Shown here: in pieces, positions 34,255 through 44,735 of the stretch | Position numbering within the stretch: the stretch's first letter is position 1 | Layout: the number at the start of each line of letters is the position of its first letter | Assembly: GCF_029211185.1 (NCBI RefSeq) | Contig: NZ_JARGDO010000017.1 | Location: 45,537-109,536, forward strand | Length of the DNA stretch: 64,000 bases | Direction: 5' to 3' | DNA from: Tessaracoccus caeni | GTDB taxonomy: Bacteria; Actinomycetota; Actinomycetes; Propionibacteriales; Propionibacteriaceae | Notes under the pieces: model-generated | The model's database searches: none | Seen by the model: only the letters and a program-made list of their open reading frames with translations | What the model was told of the DNA's origin: nothing | Translations under genes and position numbers: made by a program

Positions 34255-34881
34255 TCATGGCGCCTTGACGGGTAGTGCCTGGATCGCGTTGTTGCCGCGG
34301 GGGCCGGCGAGCACGATGGTGGAGTCTTCCTGGGGCATCGGGAACACGAGCGTGCCCGTAGCGGGGGTCTCCGGCGTCGCGTAGGCCAGCGGGTCGTTGT
34401 CGGCGATGAAGGACTCACGACTGGCGTTGGTGTAGGCGAAGAAGCTGAACTCCGCCACCATGTCCACCTCGATCCGGTAGTCCACCTCGAGGCCCTGGTC
34501 GGTCCAGCGGGTGGCGGTCAGCTCGAAGACGCCGGTGACCGCGCCGTCGAAGGGCTTGAAGTTGCCGGTTCGGGTGGCGGTGGGCTGGGGCACGGCGGGA
34601 CGCTCGCCGGGGTTGGTGGACTCGGGATCCACGCCCATGAAGAACTGCAGGGAGAACAGACCGATCGCGATCGCAACGACGGCGACGACGATGATCACCC
34701 ACACCTTTCGGGGTGGTCCTGACGGGCTGAGTTGCTGGGGATCGGGTGGTGGTTGCTGCTGGCCGAACGGTACTCGCGGGTCGCGGGCCGCGGCGTCATG
34801 GAACTGCTGGGGGCGCCAGTTGGGATCCTGCTGGGCCCATGGGTTGCCCTGGTTGCCCGGTGGCCGCTGTCCATTGCTCAT
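34255..34881 (-). CDS. Hypothetical membrane-anchored protein with Pro/Gln-rich N-terminus
   Basis: 208 residues. A 60-residue low-complexity cytoplasmic part rich in P, Q, G and N, one transmembrane helix (VWVIIVVAVVAIAIGLFSLQ), then an outside domain of predicted beta character (FELTATRWTDQGLEVDYRIE). ATG at 34881 is taken, with another at 34890. Such layouts are common among actinobacterial envelope proteins; the family was not recognised. Its stop abuts the YgjP-like gene stop. The promoter would lie in 34882-34978, shared with the divergent DUF4192 gene. Confidence 0.65.
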   Translation of the reverse strand: MSNGQRPPGNQGNPWAQQDPNWRPQQFHDAAARDPRVPFGQQQPPPDPQQLSPSGPPRKVWVIIVVAVVAIAIGLFSLQFFMGVDPESTNPGERPAVPQPTATRTGNFKPFDGAVTGVFELTATRWTDQGLEVDYRIEVDMVAEFSFFAYTNASRESFIADNDPLAYATPETPATGTLVFPMPQEDSTIVLAGPRGNNAIQALPVKAP

Positions 34882-34978
34882 GATGGCCACAGCCTACTCG
34901 GCGGTTCCTCGTACCTCGGGTTGTCCACAGGCGCGGAACTCGGCGGGATAATCGTGCCGCCGTTTCCTCTCATGGGAC

Positions 34979-35887
34979 ATGAGCACAACCGAGAGTCTCA
35001 CGATTCGACAGTTCCAGGACATGATCGCCGCGCCCAGCCTCTTGCTGGGTTTCCATCCGGACGACTCCTGCGTCGTCATGGCCGTGCGGGCGGGCAGCGC
35101 GCGCCGCAAGGCCGTGCTGTTCTGCTTGCGGGTCGACCTCGACTGGTACGCCGCCTATTTCGATCAGGTGGCGGAGCAGCTCTACAACGCCCAGCTGCGG
35201 GCGGGGCCGTGCGAATGGATCCTCATCGCGTACAGCGCGAGCGAGGACGACGCGGAGGTGGCGCTGGAGGAGTTGAGCGAGGTGCTCGGTGGCGAGCGCG
35301 TGGCGGTGCGTCTGATCTGCGACGGGAACCGCTACTGGCCGGTGGGTTGCCCTCACGATGCGGTCGAATACGACTTCGACAGTTCCGCCCTCGCCGCCCA
35401 AGCCGTCTATCAAGGAGTCTCGATCCAACGCGGCCGGCGGGCCACCGTCGCCGAGGTGGAAGCGGGGGTGGTCGACATCGGAATCTGGAGCGACGCCGTC
35501 GAGGAGGCCTCCGCCATGTCGATCGATGACAAACTCGCCCTGCTGCGCGCTCTGATGGAGGACGCGCCGGACGGCGAACACGCAGCCACGCGGCTCGCCG
35601 TCCTGCTTCAGGATGAGGAGTGCTTCGTGGCCGTGCTCACGGAGTTGAAGACCACCAATGCCGAGCGACACTTCGGCATGCTCACTCGAGCCAGACGATC
35701 CTGCCCTGACGAGGCCGCACCCAACCCGCTCGCCCTCCTTGGCCTCGCCTGCTGGCTTGCGGGCAGGGCGGCCCAGCACACGGCCTGTCTCGAGCAGCTC
35801 GCGCGCGTCGACCCCGAACACCCCATGCTGCGCCTGCTCCTGAGATTGCACCGGCTCGCCATCCCTCCCGCACATTGGGACGACTAG
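34979..35887 (+). CDS. DUF4192 family protein
   Basis: 302 residues with the family start ESLTIRQFQDMIAAPSLLLG and FHPDDSCVVMAVR, then W-x-L-I-A-Y and DGNRYWPVGCP (about 115-125). DUF4192 is widespread in actinobacteria and of unknown function. The C-terminal half is helical and Ala/Leu-rich. The 5' flank includes TTGTCCACAG, a weak DnaA-box-like word. Divergent from the Pro/Gln-rich membrane protein. Confidence 0.8.
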   Translation: MSTTESLTIRQFQDMIAAPSLLLGFHPDDSCVVMAVRAGSARRKAVLFCLRVDLDWYAAYFDQVAEQLYNAQLRAGPCEWILIAYSASEDDAEVALEELSEVLGGERVAVRLICDGNRYWPVGCPHDAVEYDFDSSALAAQAVYQGVSIQRGRRATVAEVEAGVVDIGIWSDAVEEASAMSIDDKLALLRALMEDAPDGEHAATRLAVLLQDEECFVAVLTELKTTNAERHFGMLTRARRSCPDEAAPNPLALLGLACWLAGRAAQHTACLEQLARVDPEHPMLRLLLRLHRLAIPPAHWDD

Positions 35888-35932
35888 GTCATTTTTCGCC
35901 GGTGACGACGGTCAGGGCAGTAGAGTTCCCTC

Positions 35933-36853
35933 ATGCGTTTTGTGGTGTGCGGTGAAGCACTGATTGACATGCTGTCCGGTGACGAGCGGACCCCCGCGGA
36001 AAGCGCCTGGCGCGCCCTGTCCGGCGGCGGCCCGATGAACACGGCCGTCGCGCTCGGAAAGCTCGGCTTGGACAGCCACTTCCTCGGCCGGCTCAGCTCT
36101 GATGCCTTCGGTCGCCAGCTGGCCGAGCACATCGAAAGCAACGGCGTGCAGCTGGATCTGGCGATCACCACCGACGATCCCACCTCGCTGGCCATCGTGT
36201 CCCTGGACGACGAGGGCAAGGCCCACTACACCTTCCACTTCCACGGCACGTCCAACTTCAACTGGCACGACGAGGAGTTCCCGGAGCTGTCGGAGGGCGA
36301 TTGGCTCCACTTCGGCTCCATCGGCGCGGTCACCGACCCCAGCTACTCGCCGGTGCTTCGTTTCGTCGCCGGAACTGAGGCCAAGATCAGCTTCGACATC
36401 AACGTGCGCCCCACGGTGATCCCCGATCGCGCCGAGTACAACGAGAAGGTGGCCAGCTTCCTGCGCGTCGTCGGTGAGAACGGCGGCATCGCCAAGGCAT
36501 CCGACGACGATCTGCTCTGGCTCACCGAGGGTGCGGATCCCGTCGAGACCGCGCAGCGCTGGTGTGCGGAGTTCGGGCTTCCGCTCTTCATCGTCACCCT
36601 CGGCGCCGACGGCGTGGCTGCCGTGCGCGGCGACGGCTCCGTCGTGAAGGTGGCCGGTCGTCGAGTCGAGGTCGCTGACACGGTGGGGGCCGGTGACACC
36701 TTCATGGCCGGTTTCCTGTCGTCCTACGCCGACAACCCCGAGGCCTTGGAGGCTGCTCTCGATCGGGGCGTGGCCGCTGCGGCGCTGGTCTGCACCAGGC
36801 AGGGCGCCAAGCCGCCGACCGCCGAAGAGGTTGACGCCTTCCTCTCGCGCTAG
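35933..36853 (+). CDS. PfkB-family carbohydrate kinase (fructokinase-like)
   Basis: 306 residues. [17 protein letters not shown] and the sugar loop [16 protein letters not shown] (about 27-42), [16 protein letters not shown], and [20 protein letters not shown] with the catalytic Asp are all present. GEALID and FD.N.RP favour fructokinase or 2-keto-3-deoxygluconate kinase-like members over ribokinase. 53 bp before leuS on the same strand; no transporter adjoins it. Sugar specificity open. Confidence 0.85.
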   Translation: MRFVVCGEALIDMLSGDERTPAESAWRALSGGGPMNTAVALGKLGLDSHFLGRLSSDAFGRQLAEHIESNGVQLDLAITTDDPTSLAIVSLDDEGKAHYTFHFHGTSNFNWHDEEFPELSEGDWLHFGSIGAVTDPSYSPVLRFVAGTEAKISFDINVRPTVIPDRAEYNEKVASFLRVVGENGGIAKASDDDLLWLTEGADPVETAQRWCAEFGLPLFIVTLGADGVAAVRGDGSVVKVAGRRVEVADTVGAGDTFMAGFLSSYADNPEALEAALDRGVAAAALVCTRQGAKPPTAEEVDAFLSR

Positions 36854-36906
36854 ACTGGGCCGGCCGTCGGGCCACGTCCGGCGGCACTTCACAGCCAAGC
36901 AGGAGT

Positions 36907-39393
36907 ATGAGTTCCGTGAGCCAAGACGAGGTCCAGCACAAGACCTACGACAGGGTGCAAGCACAAGACAAGTGGCAGCAGTTCTGGGAGGACGACCAAA
37001 CCTTCCGCGCCCTTGACGACGGCAGCCGCGAGCGCCGCTACGTGCTCGACATGTTTCCGTACCCCTCCGGCGACCTGCACATGGGGCATGCCGAGGCCTA
37101 TGCCATGGGCGACGTCGTCGCGCGCTACTGGCGGATGAAGGGCTTCGACGTTATGCATCCGATCGGCTGGGACTCGTTCGGCCTGCCCGCGGAGAATGCC
37201 GCCATCAAGGCCGACGCCCACCCGTCCACCTGGACCTACAACAACATCGAGACTCAGGTGCGCTCCTTCAAGCGCTACGGCCTGAGCCTGGACTGGTCGC
37301 GCCGGCTGCACACCTCCGACGAGGACTACTACCGCTGGACCCAGTGGCTGTTCACCCGCTTCTTCGAGAAGGGCCTGGCCTACCGCAAGGACTCCTACGT
37401 CAACTGGTGCCCGCAGGACCAGACGGTGCTGGCAAACGAGCAGGTCGTCGCCGGCCAGTGCGAGCGCTGCCATTCGGATGTCACCAAGCGCCAGCTGAAC
37501 CAGTGGTACTTCAAGATCACCGACTATGCGCAGGAACTGCTCGACGACATGTCGCAGCTGGAGGGCGGCTGGCCCGATCACGTGCTGACCATGCAGCGCA
37601 ACTGGATCGGCCGCTCCGAGGGCGCAAACGTCGACTTCCGCGTCGAGGGCCGCGACGAACCCATCACGGTGTTCACCACCCGGCCCGACACGCTGTTCGG
37701 CGCCACCTTCATGGTGGTCGCTCCCGACGCCGCGCTGGCGGCCGAGCTGGTGACCGACGAGCAGCGTCCCGCGTTCGAGGCCTACCTGGACCAGGTCAAG
37801 CGCATGACCGAGATCGAGCGCCAGTCCACCGAGCACGAGAAGACCGGCGTCTGGCTGGGCACCTATGCCACCAACCCCGTCAACGGTGAGCAGGTTCCGA
37901 TCTGGGCCGCCGACTACGTGCTGGCCGACTACGGCACCGGCGCGATCATGGCCGTGCCCGCGCACGACCAGCGCGACCTCGACTTCGCCCGTAAGTTCAG
38001 CCTGCCCGTGCGCGTGGTGCTGGACGTCGATGGCACCGACCCGGCCGAGACCGGCGTGGCCACCGTCGGCGATGGCGCGTACCTGAACTCCGGGCTGCTG
38101 AACGGGCTGACCGACAAGGCCTCCGGCGTCGCGACCATCACCGAGCAACTGCAGGCCGACGGCATGGGCAGCGGCACCGTGCAGTTTCGCCTGCGCGACT
38201 GGCTGCTGTCGCGTCAGCGCTTCTGGGGCTGCCCCATCCCGATCGTGCACTGCGCCTCCTGTGGCGAGGTTCCGGTGCCGGACGACCAGCTGCCCGTGCG
38301 CCTGCCCGACCTGCGCGGTGCCGCCCTGGCGCCCAAGGGCACCTCGCCCCTGGCGTCGGCCACCGACTGGGTCAACACCACCTGCCCGTCGTGCGGCGGT
38401 GCGGCTCAGCGCGACACCGACACCATGGACACCTTCGTGGACTCGTCCTGGTACTTCCTGCGCTACTGCTCCCCGGGCTACGCCGAGGGGCCGTTCGATC
38501 CCGAGGACGTACGGCGCTGGATGCCCGTCGACCAGTACGTCGGCGGCGTCGAGCACGCCATCTTGCACCTGCTGTATATGCGCTTCTTCACCAAGGTGCT
38601 GCGCGACCTGGGCATGGTCGATTTCGACGAGCCCATGCTGCGCCTGCTCAATCAGGGCCAGGTGATCAACCAGGGCAAGGCCATGAGCAAGTCGCTGGGC
38701 AACGGCGTCGACCTGGGTAAGCAGATCGACGAGTTCGGCGTCGACGCGGTGCGCCTGACGGTCGTGTTCGCCGGTCCGCCGGAGGACGATATCGACTGGG
38801 CCGACGTGTCGCCGGCCTCGTCGCTGAAGTTCCTGCAGCGCGCCTACCGGATCGCCTTCGAGGTGACCTCGCCCGTCGACGCCGACCTCGCCGCCGGCGA
38901 CCCCGGTCTGCGCAAGGCGACGCACAAGACCATCGCCGAGATCTCCACCCTGGTGGAGGGCGGCCGGTTCAACGTGGCCGTCGCTCGTGTGATGGAACTG
39001 GTCAACGCCGCGCGCAAGGCGATCGACGGCGCCCCCGGCCCGTCGGATCCGGCCGTGCGCGAGGCCGCGGGCTTCATCGCTCAGGCACTGAGCCTGGTGG
39101 CCCCGTATGTGGCCGAGGAGATGTGGGAATCGCTGGGCTACGCGCCGTCGGTGGCCAACAGCGCCTGGCCGGTTGCCGATCAGGCGCTCATGCGCGAGGA
39201 CGCCGTCACCATGGTCGTCCAGATTCAAGGCAAGATCCGCGCCAAGCTGGAGGTCAGCCCGGAGGTCACCGAGGAGGAGGCGCTGGAGCTGGCGCTGGCC
39301 GATGCGGGCGTCCAGCGCAGCCTGGCGGGCCGCGAGGTGATCAAGGTGATCGCCAGGCTGCCTAAGATGCTGAGCCTGGTGCCCGGCAAGTAG
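36907..39393 (+). CDS. leuS: Leucyl-tRNA synthetase
   Basis: 828-residue class I synthetase. [20 protein letters not shown] is the HIGH region (about 50-70), [11 protein letters not shown] follows, the editing domain holds [19 protein letters not shown] and [15 protein letters not shown], and the second signature appears as [12 protein letters not shown] (AMSKS). Zinc-type Cys are present in NWCPQD..CERCHSD and TCPSCGG. Bacterial-type length and domain order. The ATG at 36907 follows an AGCAGGAGT Shine-Dalgarno. Ends in a strong terminator. Confidence 0.95.
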   Translation: MSSVSQDEVQHKTYDRVQAQDKWQQFWEDDQTFRALDDGSRERRYVLDMFPYPSGDLHMGHAEAYAMGDVVARYWRMKGFDVMHPIGWDSFGLPAENAAIKADAHPSTWTYNNIETQVRSFKRYGLSLDWSRRLHTSDEDYYRWTQWLFTRFFEKGLAYRKDSYVNWCPQDQTVLANEQVVAGQCERCHSDVTKRQLNQWYFKITDYAQELLDDMSQLEGGWPDHVLTMQRNWIGRSEGANVDFRVEGRDEPITVFTTRPDTLFGATFMVVAPDAALAAELVTDEQRPAFEAYLDQVKRMTEIERQSTEHEKTGVWLGTYATNPVNGEQVPIWAADYVLADYGTGAIMAVPAHDQRDLDFARKFSLPVRVVLDVDGTDPAETGVATVGDGAYLNSGLLNGLTDKASGVATITEQLQADGMGSGTVQFRLRDWLLSRQRFWGCPIPIVHCASCGEVPVPDDQLPVRLPDLRGAALAPKGTSPLASATDWVNTTCPSCGGAAQRDTDTMDTFVDSSWYFLRYCSPGYAEGPFDPEDVRRWMPVDQYVGGVEHAILHLLYMRFFTKVLRDLGMVDFDEPMLRLLNQGQVINQGKAMSKSLGNGVDLGKQIDEFGVDAVRLTVVFAGPPEDDIDWADVSPASSLKFLQRAYRIAFEVTSPVDADLAAGDPGLRKATHKTIAEISTLVEGGRFNVAVARVMELVNAARKAIDGAPGPSDPAVREAAGFIAQALSLVAPYVAEEMWESLGYAPSVANSAWPVADQALMREDAVTMVVQIQGKIRAKLEVSPEVTEEEALELALADAGVQRSLAGREVIKVIARLPKMLSLVPGK

Positions 39394-39407
39394 CCGCGGC
39401 TTCGAGG

Positions 39408-39445
39408 GAGCCGGTCCGACGCTCGTCGGACCGGCTCTCCGCTTT
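39408..39445 (+). terminator. Rho-independent terminator of leuS
   Basis: GAGCCGGTCCGAC (39408-39420), loop GCTC, GTCGGACCGGCTC (39425-39437), then TCCGCTTTT. 13-bp perfect GC-rich stem with a short T-run; it also lies just past the end of the convergent regulator gene. Confidence 0.8.
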
Positions 39446-39456
39446 TCGGGCCGTCG

Positions 39457-40266
39457 TCAGCTGGCGTGGCGCTGCCACCACGCAGCAGCCGCAGCTCGTC
39501 CGGAGAGATGGGCCTTCTGATAGATCGAGTCCAGGTGTTTGCGCACGGTGCGCTCCGTGATGTCCAGCCGGCGCGCGATCTGACGGCTGGTCATGCCGAG
39601 GACGAGGAGGCGCAGAACCTGCTGCTCGCGGCTGGAGGGCCAGTAGTCGGTTTCAGGCACCTGGCGGGGGAGCATCGGCTGCGGGGAAGGCGATGCTGGT
39701 TCCTTTGCGGTGTCGACCAAGCGCTGCAACTCGGTGCGAATGGTCAAGGCATGGGACAGCACGCTTTGCAGCTGAGCCATGTGATCCATCTGCTCGGCTG
39801 AAAAGTCCCTCCTCGTGCCGTGTGCGCCGAGGAGGATGAGCTGCTCGGGCGTGCGGAACAGAGGTGCCGCGGAGGCGAATCGCGTGTCCGCAGGATAGGA
39901 ATGGGTGGCGTGGAAGACGGCCGTGTCGCGGAAACGCGGCAGGTCCAGGATGTCGCTCAGCCTGATCGGGCCGGCGGTTCCCAGCGCAAACATGGTGGCG
40001 ACGCCGGGATGAGCGCGAAGATCGGGCATCGTCTGGCCGTGTCGAGGTTCCTCCTTGGTGAGGCGTATTGGCGAGTCCACCCAGCTGGCGACACGGAGAC
40101 TCCACCGTCCTGTTCGCGTCAGGTTCACCACATGCAGAAAGACGGTGTCGTCGAAGAACTCTTCGAGTTCGGTGCACAGCTGCGTCTCCCAGGGGGCGCT
40201 GGTGCAGGCGATAGCCCATGCTTCTTTCTTGAGCATTGCCAGGAATCTGCCCTCTTGTGACGCCAT
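39457..40266 (-). CDS. LuxR-type transcriptional regulator
   Basis: 269 residues. The C-terminus SSREQQVLRLLVLGMTSRQI, then ARRLDITERTVRKHLDSIYQ and KAHLSGRAAAAAWW is a canonical LuxR/GerE helix-turn-helix. The first 180 residues look like a GAF-type sensor (FFDDTVFLHVVNLTRTGRWSL, FRTPEQLILLGAHGTRRDF). No receiver domain, so it is not a classical response regulator. It is divergent from comEA-comEC, sharing a 200-bp control region (40267-40466), so it could regulate itself or those genes. Confidence 0.8.
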   Translation of the reverse strand: MASQEGRFLAMLKKEAWAIACTSAPWETQLCTELEEFFDDTVFLHVVNLTRTGRWSLRVASWVDSPIRLTKEEPRHGQTMPDLRAHPGVATMFALGTAGPIRLSDILDLPRFRDTAVFHATHSYPADTRFASAAPLFRTPEQLILLGAHGTRRDFSAEQMDHMAQLQSVLSHALTIRTELQRLVDTAKEPASPSPQPMLPRQVPETDYWPSSREQQVLRLLVLGMTSRQIARRLDITERTVRKHLDSIYQKAHLSGRAAAAAWWQRHAS

Positions 40267-40466
40267 GTCACACCCCGCTCCTCAGTCCGGCCGCGCCTGT
40301 GGGGAACGTCGACGTTCGGCTCGTGGGGCCATGATAAACACCGCACCGGTCTAGCTCTGGCTGAGTCTGTGGTCGCTGTGCAGCTCGGCACTGTGCACAG
40401 CGCCTCGACTATCCACAGGCGACGAAGTCGACGAAAAATGTGGCGGAGTTCGCACTATCACGGGGT

Positions 40467-41249
40467 ATGCGACCGAGCCCAGCAACCACCGAGGAACTGG
40501 TCCGCGCCCGTCTGGCCTACGTGAGTGCCGGACGGCCGTCTCCCGCCGGTCCGAGGCGTGCCGTCGCGGCCGAGTTGGCCGAGGACGACGCCGAGATCCC
40601 CGTGGTCGCGGAACCTCCTTCCGTGACTCAGGCTGCGTGGTGGTCTCGTTTCGAGGTGACCCGCAAGCACGTGATCGCCGCAGTGGTGCTGCTGATGTGC
40701 GGGGTGCTGCTCGCGCTCTTCGCCATCCTGCGCACTCAGGCAACCGAGGTGGAGCTGTCGCAACCCGAGATCATCTCGACGCCGGCCGTGTCGGCTGCAA
40801 CGAAGGAGGATTCGCCCGTCGAGATCCGTGTTCACGTCCTGGGCGGGGTCAACGATCCGGGCGTCGTCACCCTGCGCGAGGGCGCGATCGTGGCGGATGC
40901 CATCGACGCGGCCGGCGGGTTCAGTGAAGACGCCGAACCAGGACAGCTCAACCTGGCGGCCGCGGTGGCCGAGGGCATGCAGGTGCTGGTGGGCGTCGAG
41001 GGTCAGGACAGCGCGGTCAGCACCGGCTCGGCGGAGGGGGGTTCCAGCGGAGAGGGCGCGGGCGTCAACCTCAACACCGCAACGCAGGCCCAACTCGAGG
41101 AGCTGCCCGGCGTGGGCCCTGTGACCGCCACCGCCATCATCGCGTGGCGCGAGCGCAACGGCGGCTTCTCGTCGGTCGCCCAGTTGCGCGAGGTGGACGG
41201 GATCGGACCCAAGACCTTCGCCACGCTCGAGCCTCTGGTGAGCACGTGA
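40467..41249 (+). CDS. comEA: ComEA-like DNA-binding competence protein
   Basis: 260 residues: cytoplasmic N-terminus, one membrane helix (VIAAVVLLMCGVLLALFAIL), a SLBB domain (VHVLGGVNDPGVVTLREGAI), and at the end two helix-hairpin-helix motifs, VNLNTATQAQLEELPGVGPV and REVDGIGPKTFATLE. This is the DNA receptor of transformation machinery. Start uncertain: ATG 40467 taken, GTG 40440 possible; neither has a good Shine-Dalgarno. Stop overlaps comEC by four bases. Confidence 0.87.
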   Translation: MRPSPATTEELVRARLAYVSAGRPSPAGPRRAVAAELAEDDAEIPVVAEPPSVTQAAWWSRFEVTRKHVIAAVVLLMCGVLLALFAILRTQATEVELSQPEIISTPAVSAATKEDSPVEIRVHVLGGVNDPGVVTLREGAIVADAIDAAGGFSEDAEPGQLNLAAAVAEGMQVLVGVEGQDSAVSTGSAEGGSSGEGAGVNLNTATQAQLEELPGVGPVTATAIIAWRERNGGFSSVAQLREVDGIGPKTFATLEPLVST

Positions 41250-43576
41250 AGGATCACGACTGGCGGCTGGTGCCCTCGGCCGGTGTGGCGTGGTTCGCCG
41301 CCTGGTTGGGGGTCAGCGGGCACCACACGGTCGCGGTCTGGTTCACGGTGCTGGGTGCAGCTAGCGCGGTCTTGGTGCAGCTACGATGGGTGCGGCTCGC
41401 TTGCCTGGTGTTCGTGGCGGTAGCGATCACCTCCCTCGTCGCATCGCACCTGCGCCATGCCGGCGCCGTATCCGACTATGCGCTACAGAAGGTGGGGGTA
41501 GCCGCGCAGGTCCGGGTCACGGAAGAGGCTCGCCTCTTCGATGGTCAGGGAAGACCCGCCCTCGCTCGCGCCCCGGCCCGGTTGGAGTGGTTCGACGCGC
41601 GGGGACAGACCTTTCGGCAGTCGGTTCCGGTGGTGCTGACGGCGCGCGGCGACGAGGTGGCGTACGCGCGCGATCTCAGGGTCGGTGGACGGTATCTGAT
41701 GCGTGGGGTTCTCTCACCGTCGGACGAAGGCGATGCCGAGTCGGCCGTGCTCTCCCTTACCCAGGAGCCTCGGTTGCTCGGGGAACCCGGGCCCCTGCAT
41801 CGTGTTGCGGCGGCGGCGCGCCAGGGCATCAGGGACGCTACCGCTGGGCTGGCCCCGGAGCAGGCGGCCCTGGTGCCGTCCTTGGTGGTGGGCGATACCA
41901 GCCGGATCACGGAACAGATGGAGCATGACTTCAAGGTCACCGCCCTCACCCATCTGATGGCCGTCTCCGGTGCCAACCTCACCCTCATGTTGGGAGTTGT
42001 GCTCGCGCTGGCGCGTGGGCTCGGGGCAAGAGGGTGGCTCGTGCGAGGGATCGCCGCCGGCGGGGTGGGCATGTTTGTGCTCGTGTGTGGCCCCGAGCCC
42101 TCAGTGCTGCGAGCTGCGGTCATGGGACTCATCGCGTTGGCCGCCACGGGGGTCGGCAAAAGCCGACGGTCGCTGCGGGCGTTGTCGGTGTGCGTGATCG
42201 CCCTGCTGCTCATCGACCCGTGGCTGGCGCGAAGCTTCGGGTTCGCCCTGTCGGTGTCGGCGTGCGCGGGCATCGTCCTGCTGACGCCCACGTGGATCGA
42301 GACGATGACTCGCTGGTGCCCACGGTGGGCGGCCGAAGCCTTCAGCGTCCCCTTGGCCGCGCAGCTGGCCACGACTCCCTTGATCGTGCTGCTCAGCAGC
42401 CAGATCTCCGTGGTGGGGGTGCTGAGCAACCTCTTGGCCGCGCCCTTCGTCGGCCCGACGACGGTGCTGGGCTTCGCCGCCGCTGCGGTCTCTTGGTGGC
42501 CGGCGTTGGCGTCGCTCCTTGGATGGGCCGCGGGGTGGGCGGGGCAGCCCATTCTGTGGATCGCGCGTGCCACCGCCGCGTTGCCCGGGGCGTCGGCGGC
42601 CTGGCCACCGGGGTGGTTTGGTATGGGGGTGGCGATCGTCATGTCTGTCTGCGCCGCGCTGCTGGTCAGGCCGCTGCTCAGCAGATGGTGGTCGGCCGGC
42701 GCGGTCGTCGCGTCGCTCGTGCTTGCCTCCTTCCTGCGTCCTCCGGTGCTCGGCTGGCCGATGGACGACTGGAGGGTGGCCTTCTGCGCCGTGGGTCAGG
42801 GAGACGCCACCGTCCTCAGAGCATCCGATCGCGACGCGGTGCTGGTGGACGCGGGGCCCGATGCCTCGTCGGTGCTCGCGTGTCTGGAGGCGCTCGATGT
42901 GAGCCGGGTGCCGATGGTGGTGCTCACCCACTATCACGCCGATCACATCGGAGGACTTGCCGCGATCTTGGAAAGATACGACTCGAGCCTGGTGCTCGTG
43001 AGCGCGTTGCCCTCGCCGGCGGCAGCGGCCGAGTCGGTGCGCAGCGCTGTGCGGGATGCCGGGGCGGAGGTTCGGGTAGCCCTGCCAGGAGAGACCATTT
43101 CGGTGGGGGACGTCGTCTGGAGCACGATCACCGGAGGGGAATGGGCCCTGGCGTCGGCTGCTGAACCGGCCGCCTCCGACCTGGGAGAGTCGTCGGAGGA
43201 GAACGACGCCTCGGTCGTGGGGGTGGCGGAGGTCGCCGGGATCCGCGTCCTGCTCCCCGGAGATACCGAACCGGAGGGCCAACGACGTGCGCTCGCGCTC
43301 GCCGCTGAGCTCGGCATCTCGATCGAGGTGGACGTGCTGAAACTGCCCCACCACGGCTCGTCCAGACAGGACGAGGCCTTCTTTCGAGAGTCTGCAGCGT
43401 CGGTCGCGGTGGCCAGCTCGGGAGTAGGTAACTCGTACGGACACCCGAGCGCGGCCGCGCTGCGGCTCAGCCAAGAGCTGGGCATGACGGTGTTGCGCAC
43501 GGACGAACAAGGCTCGATCGCCCTGGCTCCCAAGGAAGGAGCGTTGGCGGTCCTTACCAGCGGACGACAGCCCTGA
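41246..43576 (+). CDS. comEC: ComEC/Rec2-family DNA uptake channel
   Basis: 776 residues. An OB-like N-terminal part after two helices, the competence core with LMAVSGANLTLMLGVVLALA and FGFALSVSACAGIVLLTP, and a C-terminal metallo-beta-lactamase-like domain with VGQGDATVLRASDRDAVLVD, VLTHYHADHIGGL, LLPGDTEPEGQ and LKLPHHGSSRQDE. The last domain is predicted to degrade the non-transported DNA strand. GTG at 41246 in a GTGA overlap with comEA. Normally followed closely by holA; here 4.9 kb intervenes. Confidence 0.9.
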   Translation: MKDHDWRLVPSAGVAWFAAWLGVSGHHTVAVWFTVLGAASAVLVQLRWVRLACLVFVAVAITSLVASHLRHAGAVSDYALQKVGVAAQVRVTEEARLFDGQGRPALARAPARLEWFDARGQTFRQSVPVVLTARGDEVAYARDLRVGGRYLMRGVLSPSDEGDAESAVLSLTQEPRLLGEPGPLHRVAAAARQGIRDATAGLAPEQAALVPSLVVGDTSRITEQMEHDFKVTALTHLMAVSGANLTLMLGVVLALARGLGARGWLVRGIAAGGVGMFVLVCGPEPSVLRAAVMGLIALAATGVGKSRRSLRALSVCVIALLLIDPWLARSFGFALSVSACAGIVLLTPTWIETMTRWCPRWAAEAFSVPLAAQLATTPLIVLLSSQISVVGVLSNLLAAPFVGPTTVLGFAAAAVSWWPALASLLGWAAGWAGQPILWIARATAALPGASAAWPPGWFGMGVAIVMSVCAALLVRPLLSRWWSAGAVVASLVLASFLRPPVLGWPMDDWRVAFCAVGQGDATVLRASDRDAVLVDAGPDASSVLACLEALDVSRVPMVVLTHYHADHIGGLAAILERYDSSLVLVSALPSPAAAAESVRSAVRDAGAEVRVALPGETISVGDVVWSTITGGEWALASAAEPAASDLGESSEENDASVVGVAEVAGIRVLLPGDTEPEGQRRALALAAELGISIEVDVLKLPHHGSSRQDEAFFRESAASVAVASSGVGNSYGHPSAAALRLSQELGMTVLRTDEQGSIALAPKEGALAVLTSGRQP

Positions 43577-43769
43577 ACCCGATTTTGGCAGCCGAGTCTT
43601 GGTATGAGGGCAGAAGCCGGTCTGGGATCTACCGTAACTATCGGGAAAATTTCGTTCTTTGTTGTCGTCCAAAAGGATGACATCCAGATTTGCGCGGCAC
43701 CCTCAACCAGTAGGTGACGGTCAGCTAGCCTTCGGTAGGTACCATTGCTGGTTCGATCACGGAGTCCGA

Positions 43770-44699
43770 ATGTCTGATAGGCCCTTCTGTAAACGCAGAT
43801 GCGTCGCGGCGTCGATCATGATCTTCACCGGTGTGGTCCTGATCATTACCTCTATTTATGGTGTGGTGATGACCGCGCAACTCGGACGATTCACTTGGCA
43901 GTCTACGTCGGTGTTGCCTGGAGATACCTATCTCCTGCTGGGGAGCGACTCAAGAGACAACGTGTCAGCAAGTGCGCTGGAGAAGTTGGGTCGCGTGCAG
44001 GACACAGGTGGGCGAGCTGATGTGGTTCTCCTTGTTCATCCATCCAAGGACAGAAGCAGCAGCACTATTTCGGTGCCGCGAGATCTTCTTGTCATCGATG
44101 ACGAGGGGAACCCGCAACGGCTGGCAATGACCTTGCTCGACGGTGCCGAGGCCACCGCTCGGTCTCTTTGTCGAACGCTCGATGTGGGCGTAGATCACGT
44201 CGCTGTCGTGGAGCCAGAAGCTCTCATTAACATCGTGGATGCGGTGGGTGGCGTCGAAGTAGCTCTTCCTGCTGCCGTGCGTGATGTCAAAGCGCACTTG
44301 GACTTGCCGGCGGGTGAGAGCGTTCTGGACGGGATGGCAGCCATGGCGTTGGTCCGATCGAGGCAGCCCGAGCGATACGTATCGGGCAAGTGGGTCGCCG
44401 CAGGCGGCCGAGAGGGCGCGCTGACGAGAGCTGAGGGTGCGCTTCAGATTCTGGAGGGTGTCAAGGAGCGCCTGAATGAGGGCGCGTGGCCGGGTCTGGT
44501 GGGCGCGGCATGGGGAGTTGCTCGAGCTGTCTCAATCGATGACGACTGGCAGCTATCGGACGCCTTCCGCTTGAGTGCAGCCATGCAGAACCCGGTCGCT
44601 TTACCGACCGAGTCAATGGGTGGAGTCGCGTTTCTGGCAACTCCTGAAACCTTCGGGTTTCTTGCGGACGTCGGCTTGTCCGAGTGCTCCCTTCAATAG
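43770..44699 (+). CDS. LytR-CpsA-Psr (LCP) family protein
   Basis: 309 residues. A short basic start, one membrane helix (ASIMIFTGVVLIITSIYGVV), then an extracellular LCP domain: LLLGSDSRD, RADVVLLVHPSKDRSSSTIS with VPRDLLV, the VDHVAVVEPEALINIVDAVG region and SVLDGMAAMALVRSRQPERY. The two Asp/Arg clusters are those that bind the polyprenyl-pyrophosphate glycopolymer that LCP enzymes transfer to peptidoglycan or to protein. ATG at 43770 has GGAG upstream. Base composition is less GC-rich than the flanks. Next to two secreted Ig-like proteins, 36 bp apart, it may decorate or anchor them. Confidence 0.85.
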   Translation: MSDRPFCKRRCVAASIMIFTGVVLIITSIYGVVMTAQLGRFTWQSTSVLPGDTYLLLGSDSRDNVSASALEKLGRVQDTGGRADVVLLVHPSKDRSSSTISVPRDLLVIDDEGNPQRLAMTLLDGAEATARSLCRTLDVGVDHVAVVEPEALINIVDAVGGVEVALPAAVRDVKAHLDLPAGESVLDGMAAMALVRSRQPERYVSGKWVAAGGREGALTRAEGALQILEGVKERLNEGAWPGLVGAAWGVARAVSIDDDWQLSDAFRLSAAMQNPVALPTESMGGVAFLATPETFGFLADVGLSECSLQ

Positions 44700-44735
44700 T
44701 TTTTCACATTCACAATCAGTGACGACAGGAGAGAA

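Noticed and set aside
36889..39228. Minus-strand frame of 779 codons opposite leuS
   Set aside because: Composition (His, Gly, Val, Arg rich) is that of an antisense frame of a GC-rich gene; leuS is unmistakable.
40370..40425. Replication origin from DnaA-box-like words (TATCCACAG)
   Set aside because: Only single degenerate boxes here and at 34920; no cluster, no dnaA or dnaN nearby.
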